DNA of 13,455 nt from Candidatus Kuenenbacteria bacterium GW2011_GWA2_42_15 (GCA_000998185.1 LCCW01000006.1:1-13455); one strand, 5' to 3'; counted from the stretch's first letter, positions 1 to 6,477 are shown. Numbers and translations are program-made. The notes: a model not told the origin generated them from the sequence alone.

Positions 1-80
1 CATACCTATTATTTAATCCCTATTTTATATCTATTTTAATTATCCTCTTTTTACCTTAAAAAGTCAAAAATAAAAAAATT

Positions 81-138
81 GTCATGATTATAATCATGAC
101 GGGAAAAGTTGTATTTTCCCCTCCTCTTTGATGAGGGG
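81..138. repeat. Stack of three palindromes, including a perfect 20-bp palindrome
   Basis: GTCATGATTATAATCATGAC at 81-100 is a perfect self-complementary 20-mer. It is followed without a gap by GGGAAAA/TTTTCCC (101-107 with 114-120, 6-nt loop). A third hairpin, CCCCTC/GAGGGG (118-123 with 133-138), overlaps its last bases. A perfect palindrome could be a dimeric protein operator or a cruciform. No adjacent gene start on either strand makes a regulatory role obvious. Confidence 0.6.
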
Positions 139-249
139 TGGCCGAGTCCCGTGAGGGCGAGGCCGGGGTGGTGGGAGAGCGGCAAGCGGAAAAATAGAAA
201 ACAAAAAGAAAAGAATCCGCCAGCTGGTGGAAAAACTGGGTCCCCGGAT

Positions 250-284
250 CTCGTCCCGATGAGCGCAAGCGCTATCGGAGCGAG
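250..284. repeat. Imperfect long hairpin with AGCG/CGCT tip
   Basis: CTCG..CCGAT (250-260) pairs with ATCGG..CGAG (274-284) across a 2-nt internal mismatch. The inner AGCG-CAAG-CGCT (262-273) forms the tip. It lies 36 nt past the CAP-gene stop. On the minus strand a short T5 run occurs only some 15-20 nt after the stem, too far for a typical terminator. Confidence 0.5.
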
Positions 285-319
285 GGAGTCTGGAGCCAGT
301 GAAAGATTGGTGATATTAT

Positions 320-1249
320 TTATATTATTTTTATCACCTCGCCGGCCAGGGATTCCATGAAATGAAAGTGATAGGAAAGGGCGAGCAAGCTGAGCGAGAT
401 GACCAGCAGGCAATGGGCGATAATGGGCTTGTGCTGAACCCGGATGCGGATGAAGATAGTCAGCAGCAGATTGACAAAAATAAAAATTAAAAGAACCAGA
501 AAGATTTTTTCCGCGTAATAGACGATCTGGGTGGTCAGGTTATGCGGAGTTTCGCCATAGGCGACTTCTACTTGGCCGCCGCCGCTAACCGAAGTGACGC
601 CGGATATTTGAGGCGCGGTCTGACTTGGCGATCTCGCGAACCCAGACTCGCCGCCGGGCGTAACAAAACTTTTGCCAAAGTGCTGGACAACCAGAGTAGT
701 TTCTTTGCCGTTGATTTTGCCAACCGCCACCGCGATGCCGATTTCATCATAGTTGCTGTTTAGAATATTGGCTTTATGCGTCGGGCTTTGCAGCCAAGCG
801 GACATGGCTTCCTCGGCTTCGGAAAAATTCATCGCCAGATTTTCTCCGGCGTAGGTGTAATTATAGCCAGCTTGTCTGAACCATTCCCAAGGGGTGGTAC
901 CGTCCGGGCTGTTGTGGGCGAAATAATCGTTTGCCAGCATATCATTGGCTTTGAGCAGAGCGGCACTGTCCAAAATCGGACTGTGCATTAAAAGAGATAG
1001 GTCGGCCTGCTGTCTTGCGCGGTTGGTCAGTTCAATAATGCGGTTGGCGGTGACCGTGGAAAATTCGGCTTGGCTTGGAAAGGTGGCAAAAAGCAGGGCT
1101 AAAACGAAAATCTTGCCGGCTAAAATAAAAGCGCTGTAAAAATGCAGGGCCTGGTGGCGGATAAAGTGCGGTTTATGGCCATTGGCTTCGCAGGGGATGA
1201 AATAATGGTGCAGCCGTTTTTTTTGTTTTTTAATAAAATTAACTGACAT
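320..1249 (-). CDS. Membrane-anchored CAP (SCP/PR-1, YkwD-like) domain protein
   Basis: The 309-residue product carries one CAP domain at about residues 70-193. The family hallmarks are visible: YFAHNSPDG with His112, GENLA with Glu136, and SPTHKANIL with His158, the residues that usually line the CAP cavity. A hydrophobic segment at 36-56 is a signal anchor. After a Gly/Ser-rich linker (about 198-228) two more membrane spans follow (245-268 and 276-296). The CAP domain is therefore probably outside the cytoplasm, tethered on both sides. Bacterial CAP proteins are common surface or secreted proteins, but their biochemical role is mostly unknown, so none is assigned. The ATG at 1247-1249 has no Shine-Dalgarno upstream (only a C-run). 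A good extended -10 promoter lies about 30 nt upstream. It is a single gene, not tightly linked to its neighbours. Confidence 0.85.
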   Translation of the reverse strand: MSVNFIKKQKKRLHHYFIPCEANGHKPHFIRHQALHFYSAFILAGKIFVLALLFATFPSQAEFSTVTANRIIELTNRARQQADLSLLMHSPILDSAALLKANDMLANDYFAHNSPDGTTPWEWFRQAGYNYTYAGENLAMNFSEAEEAMSAWLQSPTHKANILNSNYDEIGIAVAVGKINGKETTLVVQHFGKSFVTPGGESGFARSPSQTAPQISGVTSVSGGGQVEVAYGETPHNLTTQIVYYAEKIFLVLLIFIFVNLLLTIFIRIRVQHKPIIAHCLLVISLSLLALSYHFHFMESLAGEVIKII

Positions 1250-1276
1250 GGGGGGTAGCTTTATTATGTTGATTTT

Positions 1277-1303
1277 ATTATAACACTATAGGCAAGAAAT
1301 CAA
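1277..1303 (-). promoter_or_regulatory. Extended -10 promoter for the CAP-domain gene
   Basis: On the minus strand TATAAT occupies 1282 to 1277, preceded by TG plus one base (1285-1283), a perfect extended -10. A TTGATT at 1303-1298 is a possible -35 with a short 15-nt spacer, and it sits inside the AAGAAATCA repeat. Initiation near 1270 would give a roughly 20-nt leader to the ATG at 1249. Confidence 0.6.
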
Positions 1304-1371
1304 GAAATCATACGGCCTCGCGGCCTAAACAAGAAATCAAGAAGGCAAGAAATTAGAAATTAGAAATCAAG
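1293..1371. repeat. Degenerate AAGAAATCA-type short repeats
   Basis: Successive AAGAAATCA, AGAAATTAG and AAGAAGGCA units occur in this stretch, split by a GC-rich hairpin. The same word family recurs at 8874-8957, at 10776-10790 and at 10870-10899, always at gene ends or between genes. Confidence 0.6.
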
Positions 1372-1472
1372 GGAAGGATAGAATGGAATGCGCGGCGCGA
1401 CTGTCGTTCCCGTCCTGCATCGTGGCGCGGGGTAAACTCCAGCGGCAATCTAGACGCCCTTTCTTTCCGGTC

Positions 1473-1495
1473 ATTGTCCCGCCTGGCGGGACAAT
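1473..1495. repeat. TCCCGCC/GGCGGGA palindrome, 11-bp arms
   Basis: ATTGTCCCGCC (1473-1483) and GGCGGGACAAT (1485-1495) are perfect inverted arms around one central T. Shorter relatives with the same TCCCGC/GCGGGA core occur at 2843-2858 and at 5351-5366 (inside a gene). They form a dispersed palindrome family. Confidence 0.7.
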
Positions 1496-1552
1496 CCAGA
1501 CAAAAAATAAAAAGAAAAGAATTTAAATGGAGAATAATTTAGATTGGTTGGT

Positions 1553-2683
1553 TTAACTTTGCGTTATTTTCATGGAAAATATTTTTTGGTTTGCCAGGTC
1601 GCGGGTGATATGCTCAATGTAGTCTTTAATTTTTTGCTCAAACCGTTCGGTGGAAAATTGGCTGGCGTGATTTTTGATCAGGGCTGGCTTGTATCTCTCC
1701 GGTCTAAAGCGGATGAGGCGATAGGCAAGCGATTCCCAAGTTTGTTCTTCAAAAAATTCGCCGGTTTGGCCGTGGATAACGGTTTCCATGGTGCCGCCGC
1801 CGGCAAAAGCGATTACTGGCCGGCCGGCAGCCATGGCTTCTACGGCCGTGATGCCGAAATCTTCCACTTGGGGATTGATATATGCCAGGCAACGGCCGTA
1901 GAGTTCTTGTTTGGTTTTTTCATCAACCGGGCCGAGAAATTCAATATTTTTGTAAGCTTTTTTTTGGAGTCGGCCGAATTCCGGCCCGTCGCCGAAAATT
2001 TTCAGTTTTAGGCCAAGTTTATTAAAGGTTTTGACGGCCAGGTCGTATTTTTTATAGGCGACCAGGCGGCCGCCGGCCAAAAAATAGTCGCCGATGTTTT
2101 CGGCAATCGTGAACTCTTCGGTGGCGACCGGCGGATAAATGACCGTGCTGTCTCGCTGGTAATATTTTTTTATCCGCGCCTGGACGACTTTGGAATTGGC
2201 GATAAAATAATCCACTTTTTGAGCGGCTAAAAAATCCAGATGGCGGAGCCGCGGCAGAAAAAGGGGAATGATTTTTTTGATGATTTTATTACAGCCTAGA
2301 TCTTCAATATAGGAACAGCTGTCGTGCCAGAGATAACGGGTGGGCGTATGACAATAACAGACATGGCTGGCGCGCTTTGGGATAGAGACATTTTTGGCAA
2401 AGGAAGAAGCGGAACTGATGATTAAATCATAACCGTCCAGTTTGTGAGCAGCGGCGGCCAGAGGCATCAGGGTAAGATACCATTGATAGCGGCGATGGGC
2501 AAGGGGCAGGCGCTCCAGCCAAGTGGAGTGGATTTTTTCTCTGGCAAACAGATCGCCGGCTTTGGTTTCGTCAAAAAGCAGAACAAAAACAGGGCTGTCG
2601 GAAAAAATTTTCCGCAGGCTGGCCAGGACTCTTTCAGCTCCGCCAAGCTGGGTGAGATAATCGTGAACCAGGGCGATGGACAT
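1553..2683 (-). CDS. GT4-family glycosyltransferase, WbaZ-like
   Basis: The 376-residue product is a GT-B fold glycosyltransferase. The N-terminal domain opens with an IALVHDYL strand and GGAERVL (residues 14-20), typical of this GT4 subgroup. The C-terminal nucleotide-sugar domain has GGRLVAYKKYDLAV (about 204-217), FGDGPE (230-235) and the EX7E signature with Glu274 and Glu282. CYCHTPTRYLWH (109-120) is also characteristic of mannosyl- or rhamnosyl-type transferases in O-antigen clusters. It is cytoplasmic or peripherally membrane-bound, and it probably transfers a sugar from a nucleotide donor onto a lipid-linked glycan. Donor and acceptor cannot be read from the sequence. ATG at 2681-2683 is chosen because the conserved first strand begins there. 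There is no Shine-Dalgarno, and a TGCTAAAAT box at 2698-2690 would start transcription almost at the ATG. Confidence 0.9.
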   Translation of the reverse strand: MSIALVHDYLTQLGGAERVLASLRKIFSDSPVFVLLFDETKAGDLFAREKIHSTWLERLPLAHRRYQWYLTLMPLAAAAHKLDGYDLIISSASSFAKNVSIPKRASHVCYCHTPTRYLWHDSCSYIEDLGCNKIIKKIIPLFLPRLRHLDFLAAQKVDYFIANSKVVQARIKKYYQRDSTVIYPPVATEEFTIAENIGDYFLAGGRLVAYKKYDLAVKTFNKLGLKLKIFGDGPEFGRLQKKAYKNIEFLGPVDEKTKQELYGRCLAYINPQVEDFGITAVEAMAAGRPVIAFAGGGTMETVIHGQTGEFFEEQTWESLAYRLIRFRPERYKPALIKNHASQFSTERFEQKIKDYIEHITRDLANQKIFSMKITQS

Positions 2684-2794
2684 GGGCGTATTTTAGCATG
2701 GGAACAAAAAAACACAAAAACACGAAAACACAGAAAACACAGAAAACAATAAATCAAAAAGCAAGGGGCAGTTAGCAAGGAACAAGGCATCAGT

Positions 2795-2840
2795 CCGCCA
2801 ATTTCCCCAATAGATTATTCCCGTAAGCGGAAGGCGGATC
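2795..2840. repeat. 46-nt dispersed hairpin element, copy A
   Basis: The copy starts CCGCC, has ATTTCC and GATTATTC in its interior, and ends GGCGG.TC. It aligns without gaps to 10795-10840 with 32 of 46 bases identical by hand count. The ends pair as a stem (2793-2799 with 2833-2839), including the T2794-A2838 pair. Confidence 0.6.
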
Positions 2841-2842
2841 TC

Positions 2843-2858
2843 TCCCGCGCTGGCGGGA
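2843..2858. repeat. TCCCGC/GCGGGA hairpin
   Basis: A 6-bp perfect stem with loop GCTG, directly left of the two-period repeat. It belongs to the same palindrome family as 1473-1495 and 5351-5366. Confidence 0.55.
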
Positions 2859-2941
2859 TCATCCGAGCCTGCCCGCCGCCTGCCTGCCGCCTGCCTGCCG
2901 GTAGGCAGGGTAGGCAGGGTAAGCAGGGTAAGCAGGGATGA
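2859..2941. repeat. GC-rich two-period palindromic repeat
   Basis: The left half is three copies of an 11-mer, GCCTGCCTGCC (2867-2877, 2878-2888, 2889-2899; the first has one change). The right half is four copies of a 9-mer, GTAGGCAGG or GTAAGCAGG (2901-2936). The halves are roughly complementary, and TCATCC (2859-2864) with GGATGA (2936-2941) closes the structure. The 21-mer around the centre (2890-2910) nearly matches 5319-5340, which lies inside the GT4 fusion gene. Confidence 0.75.
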
Positions 2942-3039
2942 CAGTGGTGTCTCGCGGGAAGCAAAAAAACAAGAAAACAGCCAGCCAATTGCCAGAATAC
3001 TTTGTTCTGTTACTGGCGCGCCGCCTATTCCTCGCAAAA

Positions 3040-3113
3040 GTCCCGATTTGTCCCCGACAAAGTTGGGGGTAACAAATCTAGGATCCTCGATTCTGACAAG
3101 TCAGAATCGGGAC
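3040..3113. repeat. Overlapping hairpins downstream of the GT4 fusion gene
   Basis: GTCCCGATT (3040-3048) is complementary to AATCGGGAC (3105-3113). GATTTGT (3045-3051) pairs with ACAAATC (3072-3078), enclosing CCCC/GGGG. CGATTCTGAC (3088-3097) pairs with GTCAGAATCG (3100-3109) around a 2-nt loop. The alternatives are mutually exclusive. The block starts 15 nt past the gene stop on the minus strand but lacks a T-run, so it could be a 3' stability element or simply a dispersed palindrome. Confidence 0.55.
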
Positions 3114-3127
3114 AGGAAGCGCTGGGT

Positions 3128-5404
3128 CTAGTTCTCAAAAGAAAGGCGAGCTAAAAGGTAAGAAATTGTAGATTCGGCGCCCTGGTTGAGGTTAATAAAT
3201 TTTTCCCCAATCCCATCATAACACCCTCCAGTGGTACGATCATAAACAACCTGTCCAAGAACATTATTTCCCAAGAACCAGTTAAATGCGATACTCGCTA
3301 ATTCCTCGTATCGCCTCCTGTTTGTTACCTGAAACATTGTATTAAGAGTTTTTACGGTGGCGGCGGTGTCCTCGGACTGTTGGTCAAAATACGATCTCAT
3401 CCCTTCCTTGAAAAACCAGCCGCCTTGGCCGATAGGCATGTATATATCGTCCTTAAAAGTATTTTTAATTAAAAAGTTGAGGGTTTTTTCAGCCACTTCA
3501 AAATATTTTCTCTCCCCGGTTATTTTGTATCCGAAGAGGAGCGCTTCTGGCAGGATGGCATTTGAATATGTTAAATAATGTTCAAACCACTCCCAGTCCG
3601 GCGAGTGGCTCTTCTCGTACAGCGTCACGAGTTGTTCGCAGTGGAGCTTTAAGGCCGCCAAGGTTTTGGGTTCTTGCCATTTAGAAAGCAAACAATTAAG
3701 CGCCTTAATGTAAAAAGCGATCGCGCGAGGCGAAGAGAAAGCAATGTTTTTCTGGAAACTTTGATCAAAGAGAGAATGGGCTTGTTTTCTAAAACATTTG
3801 GGGATTTGTTTGATGGTTGAAACTAAGGCCAGAGCATAGAGGGCCCTGGCGCTGGGGTCTTCTGAATTTTCCTGGATATTTCTTTGCTTATCAATAACGC
3901 GGTTTGAATTGACATAATTATCAAAATAACCATCGGGTTTAGCTACCCGACAAAGAAAGTTAAGGTATATGGAGGCAAGTTTTAGCGCCGAGTGAATCCC
4001 AAATTTTTTATAATGAAGAGCGGCCGCGATTAAGGCTCGGGCATTATCGTCTACGGTATATCCAAAGGAAAGATCCGGTTCGGTCAGCTTGGCAAACTGA
4101 ATAATGCCAAAAGTATCAGTCAATTTAGCCAAATGTTCAAGTTTTATGGGTGGAAGTTTTCTTTGTCCCGTGGTTAGCTCCGGCGCAAATTGCGAGAAAT
4201 ATTTTATGTAGGAATGGGCAATATTTTCCCAGGTCATATGCCTGGTGCGGAAATAACCGTTTTTGCCCATCTGTAAACATAATTCATTATTACTTATTAA
4301 TTTAATGATGGCATTAGTAAAAGCCTGCGGGTTTTTGAAGTCAATCAATATGCCGACCTCGCTCGTAATGTCTTCTTTGGCTTGAGCAAATGCTGTAGAT
4401 ATGACCGGACGACCGCTGCCAAGGGCATAAGATAAAGTGCCGGAAACGGCCTGGTTTGGATTTAAGGAGGTGGAAAGATAGACATCAGTAGCCGCCAGTA
4501 ATCTCAATAATTTATTTAAATCAAAATAGGTATTATAAAATAAAACATGATTAATCAGACCAAGCTCATAGACCTTTTTGGTAAGAAAATTACGATATTT
4601 TTCACCCTCTTGTTCCAGCACGGCAGGATGAGTGACGCCGGCAACTAGAAAGTGAACATTGGGAAATTTTTTCACTACCGGCGGCAAGGCCTCAATTACA
4701 TATTCAATCCCCTTGCCGGGACTCAAGAACCCAAAAGTAGAAAGAATCAATTTGCCGGAAAGACCAAGCAAGGACTTAGCGTGAGCGCTGGTTCCATAGG
4801 GCGCTTGATGTATCCCGTGAGGAATAACTTGAATTTGATCAGGCTTTGCTTCGTAGTCATTTTCAAGAATTTTCTTGGCGTTATTGGTCATCACAACTAT
4901 GCCTTGGGAATGTTTCATTATACTTTGAACAACCGAGCGCATTTTTTTGTCCGGATCTGGCAGAACGGTATGAAGAGTGGTAACAACCGGTTTCTGAATT
5001 TTTTCTAAAAAAAGAAGAATGTGCGAACCATATTCTCCACCATAAACACCAAATTCATGTTGAATATTAACCAGTTTTATTTCTTTAATTTGATTAAGTT
5101 TGTCGGCAACCTTAACATAGTCTTCTTCACGGGGCTGGCTTATCTCCCAAATTACTTTGCCAGGATAGGGGAAATAACTTACTTCAGTAAGTTTCATCGC
5201 GACAATCTTTGACTTAACCGACGGTCCAAACATTTGATCAATGGCATTGGTAAGGTCAGCGGTAAAGGTAGCTATACCGCATTGTCGCGGCGGGAAGGTG
5301 GCCAGACAGACGATCCAACCTGTCTGTCCGGTAGGCAGGGATTTGTTTTGTCCCGCCACGGCGGGATTCCCCGATGGCCATCGGGGTGGCCGGTTAGCGC
5401 TCAT
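3128..5404 (-). CDS. GT4 glycosyltransferase fused to an alpha/alpha-barrel glycosidase-like domain
   Basis: The 758-residue product has two parts. Residues about 30-408 form a GT4 (GT-B) transferase: the FPPRQCGIATFTADL opening (37-51), the HEFGVYGGEYG donor or acceptor loop (116-126), LSTFGFLSPGKGIEYVIEAL (221-240) and SGTLSYALGSGRPVIST (321-337). The usual first Glu of EX7E is not evident in the last motif. Residues about 420-755 are helical, with YTVDDNARAL (449-458), DWEWFEHYLTY (603-613), QSEDTAATV (676-684) and NQGAESTISYLLARL (740-754). This resembles the (alpha/alpha)6 barrel that accompanies this GT4 type, but no catalysis is claimed. The ATG at 5402-5404 overlaps the GH130 stop (ATGA), implying translational coupling. 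Residues 2-29 are encoded by a GC-rich palindromic repeat and look non-native. The gene probably acts with the GH130 enzyme in oligosaccharide synthesis or recycling. An in-frame GTG at codon 15 is a less likely alternative start. Confidence 0.85.
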   Translation of the reverse strand: MSANRPPRWPSGNPAVAGQNKSLPTGQTGWIVCLATFPPRQCGIATFTADLTNAIDQMFGPSVKSKIVAMKLTEVSYFPYPGKVIWEISQPREEDYVKVADKLNQIKEIKLVNIQHEFGVYGGEYGSHILLFLEKIQKPVVTTLHTVLPDPDKKMRSVVQSIMKHSQGIVVMTNNAKKILENDYEAKPDQIQVIPHGIHQAPYGTSAHAKSLLGLSGKLILSTFGFLSPGKGIEYVIEALPPVVKKFPNVHFLVAGVTHPAVLEQEGEKYRNFLTKKVYELGLINHVLFYNTYFDLNKLLRLLAATDVYLSTSLNPNQAVSGTLSYALGSGRPVISTAFAQAKEDITSEVGILIDFKNPQAFTNAIIKLISNNELCLQMGKNGYFRTRHMTWENIAHSYIKYFSQFAPELTTGQRKLPPIKLEHLAKLTDTFGIIQFAKLTEPDLSFGYTVDDNARALIAAALHYKKFGIHSALKLASIYLNFLCRVAKPDGYFDNYVNSNRVIDKQRNIQENSEDPSARALYALALVSTIKQIPKCFRKQAHSLFDQSFQKNIAFSSPRAIAFYIKALNCLLSKWQEPKTLAALKLHCEQLVTLYEKSHSPDWEWFEHYLTYSNAILPEALLFGYKITGERKYFEVAEKTLNFLIKNTFKDDIYMPIGQGGWFFKEGMRSYFDQQSEDTAATVKTLNTMFQVTNRRRYEELASIAFNWFLGNNVLGQVVYDRTTGGCYDGIGEKFINLNQGAESTISYLLARLSFEN
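5303..5386. repeat. Palindromic repeat cluster inside the GT4 fusion coding sequence
   Basis: Four structures lie back to back. CAGACAG/CTGTCTG occupies 5303-5309 with 5320-5326. CCTGTCTGTCCGGTAGGCAG and its next two bases (5319-5340) match 2890-2910 except for a one-base insertion and two C-to-T changes. TCCCGCC-AC-GGCGGGA lies at 5351-5366. The perfect 18-bp palindrome CCCCGATGGCCATCGGGG lies at 5369-5386. Together they encode most of residues 7-34 of the fusion protein, immediately before its conserved FPPRQCGIATF motif. Confidence 0.8.
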
Positions 5405-6426
5405 AGTGTTAAGGAGCTTTTCTTGAGTTCAGTCAACAACGCTGCGAGGTCAACGGATTTCGCGGCGATTAACTTGTCGGCCGCCCCATAATAAATATAA
5501 AGTCTTTTATTTCTTACCACTGATCCGGTGGGAAAGACAACATTGTTTGTAACCCCGCTTTTTTCCCAGGAAGCCTTTGGGGAAAACAAGGGTTCTTTTA
5601 ATCGCCCTAAAACTTTTAGGGGATTTTTGAGATCAAGCAGGGCAGCGGAGGCATGATAGATTTTTCCAAAAGGGGTATCCTCCACCGCATGATAGATAAT
5701 CAGCCATCCGTCTTTTGTTTCAATCGGGGGACAACCGCCGCCAATGTTGCGGTTTTCAAACCAAAAGAGAGGGTCAAGCGCAATAAAATCACCTAAATTC
5801 TTGAAATAATCGCGCCAGCGATCCTCGGTAAGTTCGGAGAAACTGTCAAAATAAATAATTTGGATCCCGGGCAGAATACGGTGGAGAAGAGCAAATTTAT
5901 GGTTGATTTTTTTAGGAAAGAGAGAAGCATCCTTTTCAAATAACAAGATATCTTTTCCCTCTCTCTCTTTGTAAAACATCTCAAACATTGTATATCTTTC
6001 TCTGACTTTTGACTCGCGAAAAATGTCTTCCGCTTTATCGTAGGAGATTTTCGGCGAGATAAGTCCCTGTTTGGCGAAATGGACAAGATCCTTGCTTGTG
6101 GCGTAGGCAATGAGAGCGTTTTTACCATTATAGGCAGTGTAGAAAAGATAGTATGTTCCATCCAAAAGAGTAATCCTGGGATCTTCTACGCCCTTTTTCT
6201 CGTAATCATATGCTGGAAAGAGAACCGGCTCTTTAAGTCTTTGGACAACTTTATTATCCTTCAGCTGGCAATAGCCTATGGAAGAAATATCATTGTGGTT
6301 AACTGCCCGGTAGAACATGTGAGTAATGTCACCTACCTGGATGCAGGCCGGGTTTAAAACAGCCTTATTTTCAAATTCCAGATTTGTTTTCTCTAAAATT
6401 ATTCCCTCGTTTTTAACTATAATCAT
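5401..6426 (-). CDS. GH130-family glycoside phosphorylase/hydrolase
   Basis: The product is 341 residues from the ATG at 6424-6426, close to the usual size for a five-bladed beta-propeller GH130 enzyme. Family motifs in this numbering: LNPACI (24-29), GVEDPRI (79-85) whose Asp82 corresponds to the proton donor known in GH130 phosphorylases, CPPIETKDGWLIIYHAV (232-248), NVVFPTGSV (295-303) and YYGAAD (312-317). Known GH130 members act on beta-mannosides (beta-1,4- or beta-1,2-linked), mostly by reversible phosphorolysis; which applies here cannot be decided from sequence alone. There is no signal peptide, so the protein is cytoplasmic. A GTG at 6469-6471 would add 15 residues, but it lies at the predicted transcription start, whereas the ATG at 6426 has AAAGGA about 12 nt upstream, the only fair Shine-Dalgarno in the window. 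It is the first gene of an operon with the GT4 fusion gene, sharing ATGA. Confidence 0.88.
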   Translation of the reverse strand: MIIVKNEGIILEKTNLEFENKAVLNPACIQVGDITHMFYRAVNHNDISSIGYCQLKDNKVVQRLKEPVLFPAYDYEKKGVEDPRITLLDGTYYLFYTAYNGKNALIAYATSKDLVHFAKQGLISPKISYDKAEDIFRESKVRERYTMFEMFYKEREGKDILLFEKDASLFPKKINHKFALLHRILPGIQIIYFDSFSELTEDRWRDYFKNLGDFIALDPLFWFENRNIGGGCPPIETKDGWLIIYHAVEDTPFGKIYHASAALLDLKNPLKVLGRLKEPLFSPKASWEKSGVTNNVVFPTGSVVRNKRLYIYYGAADKLIAAKSVDLAALLTELKKSSLTL

Positions 6427-6477
6427 ATTTTCTAATTCCTTTATATTGAAGTATGTTAAATGATTTAGCACTTTTTG

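Larger units (their letters stand above)
1..319. other. Non-coding, hairpin-rich spacer at left edge
   Basis: I see no convincing gene here. ORFs in this stretch have low-complexity or arginine/proline-rich translations with no recognisable domain. It holds an AT-rich start (1-80), a block of stacked palindromes (81-138), a palindrome CCGCCAGCTGGTGG at 217-230 with one G-T wobble, and a longer imperfect hairpin at 250-284. It lies downstream of the CAP-domain gene, whose stop is at 320-322. No poly-T tract follows any hairpin closely enough to call an intrinsic terminator. Confidence 0.7.
1250..1552. other. Spacer between CAP gene and GT4 gene
   Basis: No gene is seen. The spacer holds the CAP-gene promoter (1277-1303), degenerate AAGAAATCA repeats (1293-1371) interrupted by a small GGCC-TCGC-GGCC hairpin (1314-1325), unassigned sequence, and a perfect 11-bp-arm palindrome at 1473-1495. 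It lies downstream of the GT4 gene that ends at 1553. Confidence 0.7.
2684..3127. other. Repeat-rich spacer between two glycosyltransferase genes
   Basis: No gene is supported. From left to right it holds an A-rich ACACAGAAAAC repeat (2710-2748), copy A of a 46-nt hairpin element (2795-2840), a TCCCGC hairpin (2843-2858), a GC-rich two-period repeat (2859-2941), some 95 bp of unassigned sequence, and overlapping hairpins at 3040-3113. Apparent ORFs crossing it translate the repeats (for example LPTLPTGRQA) and are not credible proteins. Confidence 0.75.

Noticed and set aside
109..360. 83-codon plus-strand ORF and opposing ORFs at the left edge
   Set aside because: Composition is Pro/Arg/Gly-rich from GC-rich hairpins, it overlaps the 3' end of the CAP gene, and it has no recognisable domain.
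2867..2936. Possible CRISPR array from regular GC-rich repeats
   Set aside because: Units are 9-11 bp with no unique spacers, and no cas genes lie nearby.
2693..3037. 114-codon minus-strand ORF in the repeat spacer
   Set aside because: It translates the CCTGCC/GGCAGG array (TLPTLPTGRQA) and an A-rich tract, which is not credible as a protein.
6469..6471. GTG start for the GH130 protein
   Set aside because: It coincides with the predicted transcription start, lacks a Shine-Dalgarno, and the extra 15 residues precede the normal family N-terminus.
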